Shown here piece after piece: positions 57,565 to 64,000 of a DNA stretch of 64,000 nt. Position 1 is the stretch's first letter, and each line of letters opens with the position of its first letter. Origin of the DNA: Cyathus striatus (Eukaryota > Basidiomycota > Agaricomycetes > Agaricales > Nidulariaceae); NCBI GenBank assembly GCA_025738555.1, contig JAOVFP010000001.1:7068001-7132000 (forward strand), written 5' to 3'. Below the pieces are notes generated by a model, which made no database searches, was not told the origin of the DNA, and saw only the letters and a list, made by a program, of their open reading frames with translations. The position numbers were made by a program, and so were the translations under genes.

Positions 57565-60500
57565 CGTCTGTCAAATCTTTTTCATCATTGGTACTCAGCC
57601 CTACAGAGAAATTAAGTGACATTCCACCTGTTCTGAGGCTAAATTTAATCGTCTGCAGGGCTTCCATCAGGTCAGGGGTGATTCGGCTACAACATGCTGT
57701 TACAGTTCCTTCCCAGATGAAAAGACACGCTCGCAAGGTACTGCTGATGCCTGAATGGGCAGAACATCTAAAGCTGCAGCAAAAAATGTTGGGTAGTGAA
57801 GCTGATTTTCCTAAATTCCAATGAATGAGAAACTGGTAAAACATAAAATAAAGCTATTACAACAACTTACTTGCCAAAAACTAATAATGTTGGTCCCTGA
57901 ATCTCTATCCATAAGGTATGTATTAATTTCTGCCTCAAGTGAAGGGCTTGTCTGTGCAACAGTGTTTGAATTACTCTTAAGATGAAGGAGTTTACTAGCC
58001 CATGTATTGCCTCGGCACAGAGATGACCCTGCTAGTGCCAATGAATGTTGCTGCATTGGGCTATAATACGCCTAGCGTACTCCTACCTATTATAAAAACA
58101 TTATTTCTATATTCTACGCGCTACTTACAAACGGTATAATATACATGGGTTGTATTTAGTAGCTAAGGTAGATGTTCCGGACCATTAGCTAGCGTGGGAA
58201 CGATTCGTGCTAATAAGGGACATAACTAGCCTAAGTAGGAAAGTGTCTAAGAATAGAAACACCGACGTCAGAGTTTATTCTTGACATCAGTGGGAAATAG
58301 TTACCAGTAAGGCCGGAGATCGAGCTAAGCGCGCGTCTATTCTAATAATAGATTATCGAAGCCATGTTATTGCATCATAGGAAAAGACATGAGAACTAGA
58401 CTCACGGCAAATGCCACTATCTAACCACACTGTACCAGCGCTGTGCATCAACACGCCATAGGCGCCTGGATAGGCCTGAGACCTGGCATTCCCGGCCGGC
58501 TTATTCAGCGTTTCCCATTTCCACGTGTCAAAGCGCGCGGCATCACACCTTCATATGGAGCATCTCACCTGCGGATATGGTTTATTGTACTTCGCTATCT
58601 TTCCATATGGACGCATTCTTGGCGCTCATATGTTTGGTATATTCGTGATTTCATCTGGTCCATCCCAGATGCCTGTCTCCAGTCTAAAAGTCTACTTTAC
58701 AGCTTAGCTGATGTGTAATTACTGCTTTGGTATTAACTATATAGTTTCTCTTAGCCGTGTTCTGTAAGATATTTAATAGGTAGATTTGTGTAGTAGAAGG
58801 GCAGTCTCCTGTGCCCCGAGAAATACCATCTAGCATCGTGCTTAAGTATTTGTGTGAGCTTTGAGATTCTAAGTGCAATGCGAAGTGTGAAGTCATAAGC
58901 CCGTGTTAAGTCCGAGATTAAGGAACACGCATCAAAGCATTCGCTAAGTGTGCACTCCCTCTCGAACGTCGGTTTTCGACACCATTTCTATACCTTACTT
59001 CGCCCAGAGGCACCTTGCATCCGAGTCTTACCCACTGAGCACTTTCTTAGTGAGTGTACATGGTGTGAGTTTTATTATTAATATTTACATTTACACTATG
59101 TTGCGCTAAACTAGGTACTTTAGCTATCACGATGATGGAGAGGGGGAATCTCCCCATCATCTTGAGGATTCACAGCTTTATAGTATGGTTTAAGCTGTAA
59201 TTATATCTAAAATCAATAGTAATGCGAAGAACATTGGAAATTTAAACCAAGCTAGAACTTACCTCATGAATAAGAAGGGCTTTCACATGCTCTACTTTCT
59301 CTGGCTCGTTCTCACTAAACCAGGTCATCTTCAACTCAGGATTAAGAACTTAAAACATTAATATTGATAGTTTCGAAATGCAAGTGCAACACTTACTTAA
59401 AGATAATACATAAGCTGGAACAAGATCAAGTCGCTCAGCATAGCAACTTAGCTTATTGAGCCCAGCTTGAACAATCTCAGATGTATCCAGATTGTCTTGT
59501 AAGTGTTCCTTCCATATAAACTCCATAGATCTGAATGCAGGAATAACTTTACATAATGTAGGAGTTTTTTTGGCTGATAGCTCTTGTTGAAATGCATGGG
59601 GAACCTAAAAGAAGTATTAATTAAAGTAAAATGACACAGTGAATAAGAAACTCTACCATTAGAATGTCTTTAAAAATTCCTAATGCTTTCCATTCGGTAT
59701 CACTTAGTCGATAATTCTTGAGAATTGCAAAGTCAGGTTGTAAAAGAAACTTTGTAATTGCCTGTATGAGTATGTCAAAATAAACTTAATGAAATCTCAA
59801 TGCTACACTCACCTCCTGGAGTAAGATTGCATGTTCTATCATTAATAATGTTGAAGACCATTGTGTATCAACATCTCATAATAGCTGTGGATTCACTCAG
59901 AAATCATTGTTGCGGTAAATTGATAAGCAAATATCTGAAAAACACTGTTGACATATAGGGGATGAGCACATCTAGATAATTAATATCATTAGACTGAGTA
60001 CTCAGAGTCTATACACATAACATGTGATGAATATTTATTTAGTTCACTACACACCTTGCCAATAAGTGCTCGTAACTTAGCAACTGGATCCCCAGTCAAT
60101 TGCTTGATGCATGAAGTGTTGTCTACATCTATATTCTCTAGTTCTTCTGGTGTTATAAATGTCAAATTTGTGATTGCCATCATAACAGCCTTACACACTA
60201 AATTAACAACATGAGGAAAACAACTGTACATAAATGTCAAAATGAAATCAAATGCATCAATGGTCCAGCTTACCATATGTGTCGCTCTACTTGATTGAAA
60301 ATGATGCCACTATCATTTAGCTCTGATTCAAGATTTCACAAGAAGGTATCGTTATTAGAAGCATTGTCAAGTGTAACCCATCCAAGCTGTAGTAACACAA
60401 TTAGCATGTGATTTTATTTAGTGATTTTATAATTCATACCTTAGATCTGATTCCAACACGATCAAGAATGTGGAGAAAAGCCCTTGAAATAGTTGGACCA

Positions 60501-61816
60501 TCATGATGGCCAGGGATACAATGAAAACCAATCAATTCAGATTGAAGAGATAAAATATATTGAGGTCCTCACTGAGTCTGCACTGTATTTGTTCCAATCC
60601 AATGGACTGTAACAGTGATGAATGGTGTCAGGTTTGGGTCAGTCCATAGATCAGTTGTTGTAGACAACTTTCCCAGTGATTTCTAGAAAGAAATATATTT
60701 ATATTGAAAATATGAAACTAGGAAATACATACCTCCATTTCACCTTGTAAATTATCTAGATGTGCATCCCATATCTCCATGATACGACTGCGAATTGTAG
60801 TGCAGTGTGGAATATCACAATCCTGAAGCTCAACACAAAGCATGAGAAAAATCATGCAGAGCTTTGGATGTTCAATAACATTTATTGACTGTAATTAACA
60901 AAAATAAGTAAAGCCACATATAAAAATAGAAAGGAATAATACCTGATCGTCTTGAACAATCCACTCAGTTATTGCATCAACAAATGCCTCTGGTGAATAT
61001 TTACGACACAAAAGAGCAATGTCTTCACTATTTATCTCTTTGAAATCTTGTCCATGCTTCTGTTTGTACTCGCAGATGGTGCTCTGTGCAACTTTGGCCA
61101 TAATTTTGATACTTAATTCATCGCATGAATGAACCCAGACATCTCCATGTGTATTGCAAAGATGCTTTCTCAGAACAGTGGTTCCTGTCTTGCAAGCATA
61201 TCTGGTTGCTTTCTTTGCATGCCTAATCAACAATATTAATTTTAATGACAAAGATAACAATAAAATGGGATATGAACGTACTTGCAAAATGTGCAATAAT
61301 TGAAGCCCCCTGATTCCTCAAAAAAAATCCATACATCCTTTGCCCGATTACCAGATTTATTACTGCTTGGACTATTGGTGGAATGCCCATCTCGAATTTT
61401 GTGATGTTCCAACTCATTCTCAGAGGTGCTAGATGTGTAATTGAGGGAGGGAAACGACTCTGCTGAGCCTGGGGCATGCAATATGAAATGGGTGTGAGGT
61501 GGTGTGCATGGATTGGTAGCTATAGGCTGAGTGGTCCCAGTTGAATTAATGAAAGGATCATCAAAATCAACTGTTTCATGCAAGGTACTGTCATCAGCAT
61601 CTAAATATATAACCATGTAAGACAATAATAATCCACAATAACTTGTGAATACATACTTGATAGTACACGGGGCTGCAAACTAGATGATCCCAACAGTTCT
61701 TCATGGTGTGGGGTGATCTCGGTGTTCACCTCAACAGCTAAGCCTATATTTCTCTTGGGTACTGGAACAATATTTGGATGCTGAAGTTCAACTGCTTCCA
61801 GAGCTACACAAGTCAA
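57565..61816 (-). pseudogene. hAT-superfamily transposase, multi-exon, decayed
   Basis: About a dozen exons with GT-AG introns can be followed on the minus strand. Near 61240-61320 a BED-like finger spans an intron (GGFNYCTFCK / HAKKATRYACKTGTTVLRKH). Then GKLSTTTDLWTDPNLTPF, SELIGFHCIPGHHDGPTIS, LGWVTLDNASNNDTF, CFPHVVNLVCKAVM, DVDTQWSSTLLMIEHAILLQ, ILNPELKMTWFSENEPE and SLEAEINTYL. The hAT dimerisation block YPTFFAAALDVLPIQASAVP then CERVFSSGKE is at about 57718-57800, followed by a frameshift and SRITPDLMEALQTIKFSLR. Stops at 60569, 60336, 59897 and 59876 are all TGA. A 1,058-bp insertion (58065-59122) splits it, and its 3' end abuts foldback element B. Too decayed to work. Confidence 0.85.
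58065..59122. mobile_element. CpG-rich insertion of unknown class in the hAT gene
   Basis: Flanked by the 5-bp direct repeat GCTAT (58060-58064, 59123-59127). When it and one repeat are removed, the hAT frame reads straight through (NPQDDGEIPPLHHRDSPMQQ on the minus strand), which strongly supports insertion. It starts AATACGCCTAGCGTACTCC and ends GTACTTTA; there are no TG..CA ends and no clear terminal inverted repeat. CpG is abundant (GCGCGCG, AAGCGCGCGG), unlike the decayed host gene. No protein domain is recognised. It may be an LTR with unusual ends, a fragment, or a new element type. Confidence 0.75.
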
Positions 61817-62120
61817 AGATTATAAAATCGACATAAATACAATAATAACAACCATATGCATCAGGAAAAACCTCATTGGCCTATTTAGGATAATAAGCAT
61901 TATTAGCAATACCAATATCCTAAAATCACTAAAATTCACTTATTTTTTACCTTATTTGAGCCTTTTATTTCTGGTTAGGATAGAATAAGTAAAAGGCATT
62001 ACCTTAAAATCATTAAACTTCACTTATGTTTGACCTTATTCAACATTTTTATTTCTGGTTAGGACAGAATATGTAAAAGACATACTAAAAACTGGTCAAA
62101 TTGTATTAATACTCACATAG
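61817..62120. repeat. Two-copy direct repeat of about 84 bp upstream of the hAT gene
   Basis: TAAAATCACTAAAATTCACT at 61921 and TAAAATCATTAAACTTCACT at 62004 each continue with ACCTTATT, TTTATTTCTGGTTAGGA and AGAATAAGTAAAAGGCAT or close variants. Probably part of the hAT element's 5' region. Confidence 0.7.
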
Positions 62121-64000
62121 ATTTGCACATCATTGTATTGGTGTATGTTTTCATGCCTGTTTCAAGCACTTAGCTCCTGTGGAAATGACTTGTTTCATGT
62201 TTAATGTAATTACAAGAAGAGTGAATAAGTGCATGAAGTGTGTACTAGGCTGAGCATCAATTGAATATTGCAAGAAATGACAAGCCAACAAAAAGTCAGG
62301 ACTTTGTATCACTACTAACAGCACCGTAATGGCTGAAGTCATTTTAAACCCCGCTCAGGGCACTCCGGACCGATCATGTGACTTTCCACGTCAACATGCC
62401 AACGCATTTGCAACATGTCAGTGCTTCGGAGTCTGAACTTCAACTTTGCTTCAACCAGCTATCCCCACCATCCGCCTACTTACTTACCATATCTGTCGTG
62501 CTCTGCCTGTATGTTATCACAGTCCAGCTTGTCTTCTATTCTCTTCTAACAACCTCGTATAATTCACCCTTACAGTTACATAGCTACAGAGAACAGCGTG
62601 ATAACGCTCTCTTGAAGTCATTGGATTTTGTGTGCAGAAGTGGCATGTCAACACGTCATGAATGAGTGAACATCGGGGTGGGGTTTGCTGTGCAAGGGTA
62701 TGTCATATCTTCCTCGCTTTCCCTCCCTCTTATTCCCCTTCTCTGTCTCGACCTGGTCTTTTGTACACTTTCACTGTTCACCATGGCTTGTCTTCTGTTT
62801 TACTTCCTCTCCCTTCCACTCTTCCTCCTTGTTAGCTCATTAATTCACTACCTCCCTTCCCCTATGCCTTGCTCTGCTCACTGCTACTCCCCCTCTCTCA
62901 GGCCTTCCATATCATTATGCACACAAGAGGGACTTATACTGCTACTCAGCTGTTGTTCACCACTGGCAGACTCGTGTTTCGCTCACTGCCCACATCATCA
63001 ATGCTGATTCCTCTCAATGCCTATCTCTCTCAATGCCATGTCACATGGCCCTCAAGGCACATATTGTCATGTAAGTCAAATATATCCACTCCCCTCGACA
63101 TTTCCTTCTGTCTCACATCCCCACTGTCATTTACGCATCATAGGTAGTGATGTCACTCATATAGCCACTGTTCTTCACTATGCCATCTCGCTCACAACCA
63201 CCCCTCTTCACCATATCACCAAGCCCCCCTCCTTTGCGACATGAAAACAATGACACCGCAGGTAAGAACAGTGTCGAGGCTATGTTATCCAGCTCCCTCA
63301 TCCCTCCCTCCTCATCCCCTGCACTCAACGATGTCACCGTCGCTGGTAAGAATGTTGTTGAGGCCACGTCAGCCAGTCCCTCTCCCTCCTCCCTCCTCCC
63401 TTGCTTCATGACGACGACGCAGGGCTCCCTGTTGAGTGTGGAATTATGAAGGTCTGTTGATGAACACTGACTGGATTTCTATTTCCACTGGGGAAGGTTA
63501 GGTGAGTTGCATGTAGTAGGATATTAGGTACTGTTGTGGTATTGTTCATGCTAGTTGTTATGTAGTTGCATGTATGACCTGGATTAATTAATTCCACTTT
63601 GAATGCATGAGGAATATTAGTGAATGAGTGTACCTAAAGCATTCTAATGCATGAAAATGAGTAGCCAAATCAGAACTAAGGTGGTATAATAAGTATCTAT
63701 GTTCTACATATCTCAACCTAATATCACCTTAACTGAACTAATACTACCTTATTATGTATCCAATAAGGGAGGGGGTAAGTTTATTTAGCTAATTCTCCTT
63801 ATGGAGCTTATTGTTGCTTATAATAGCTTATATTTCGCTTATATTGGCTAATATTTTGCTAATTCCACTAATTGTGCCAATGAGGTATTTCCTGATGTGT
63901 GCTTACCGTTTACTGGAAAAACAGTTTCAAGTGCACCGTTTGCATGGATTTGAGTGCTTCGAGTTTTGTGTGCCATTCCAGATGATGGATAGTATCTTGA
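62121..64000. other. Unassigned right edge
   Basis: Open frames at 62378-62665, 62666-63007 and 63180-63449 (plus) and 63131-63409 (minus) overlap and have low-complexity Ser/Pro/Leu composition. A degenerate repeat of about 100 bp (GGTAAGAAYRKTGTYGAGGC, at about 63260 and 63345) lies within. The end (63660-63900) is AT-rich with repeated TTAGCTAAT/GCTTATAT motifs. Nothing can be assigned. Confidence 0.35.

Noticed and set aside
58060..58090. TACGC TAG GCGTA hairpin (minus strand) as a Helitron terminus
   Set aside because: The insertion has a 5-bp direct repeat at its ends, which Helitrons do not make.
691..61816. TGA read as a sense codon (recoded genetic code)
   Set aside because: The TGAs sit at arginine positions next to other CpG losses, only in transposon remains; the intact NACHT gene has no internal TGA.
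62378..63449. Plus-strand frames at the right edge, one with a hydrophobic stretch
   Set aside because: Low-complexity Ser/Leu/Pro composition from a pyrimidine-rich tract; no conserved motif or splice-supported structure.

Overview
The window looks like a transposon-dominated stretch of a basidiomycete (Agaricomycete) nuclear genome. The grounds are short GT-AG introns of 49-66 nt in nearly every gene, fungal KDZ-associated CxC5/CxC6 proteins, an Agaricomycete-type Tc1/mariner-like transposase, a chromodomain Ty3/gypsy element, PIF/Harbinger and hAT transposases, and a NACHT STAND protein. The species cannot be read from the sequence; a repeat-swollen, possibly ectomycorrhizal, genome is an inference. 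Only one host-type gene appears intact: an 834-residue NACHT protein in four exons (17056-19721, minus).

Layout. 1-10 kb holds a 19-bp minisatellite, two decayed KDZ-associated CxC5/CxC6 genes, and between them a complete PIF/Harbinger element (2466-8110, 3-bp target duplication AAT) carrying a transposase and a Myb/SANT-like companion gene. 10-17 kb is mostly unassigned, with MITE-like modules. 17-21.5 kb holds the NACHT gene and two nested non-autonomous elements. 21.5-32.8 kb is largely unassigned with tandem duplications, a foldback remnant, a BED-finger hAT remnant and a MITE. 32.9-53.7 kb is one nest of insertions. 54-57.6 kb is a second large foldback element. 57.6-61.8 kb is a decayed multi-exon hAT transposase holding a 1.06-kb insertion. 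The rest is unassigned.

The nest, oldest first: a Tc1/mariner-like transposase gene (32880-33125 plus 51718-53513) was split by an 18.6-kb chromodomain gypsy element (33126-51717, duplication CATGC) and separately by a solo LTR (52474-52810, duplication ACTAT). The gypsy element was split by a foldback element (35005-42158) and by a hAT MITE (46427-47120, duplication CTTCCCTG). The foldback right arm was hit by a palindromic element (39048-42038, duplication TCCACTAG), which was hit by another Tc1/mariner-like element (40127-41181, at TA). Most target duplications are perfect, and reading frames rejoin when insertions are removed.

Two themes run across the window. First, decay is dominated by C-to-T/G-to-A change: about 25 of 29 counted premature stops are TGA, many where the family has arginine (CGA), and the two gypsy LTRs differ by about 18 substitutions, all transitions. 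This fits deamination of methylated or RIP-targeted CpG. Second, two foldback elements share a plan (arms of spaced 55-68-bp units plus a 28-bp GTCACA-type satellite, around a homologous non-coding core of about 1 kb) and match no transposon group I can name.
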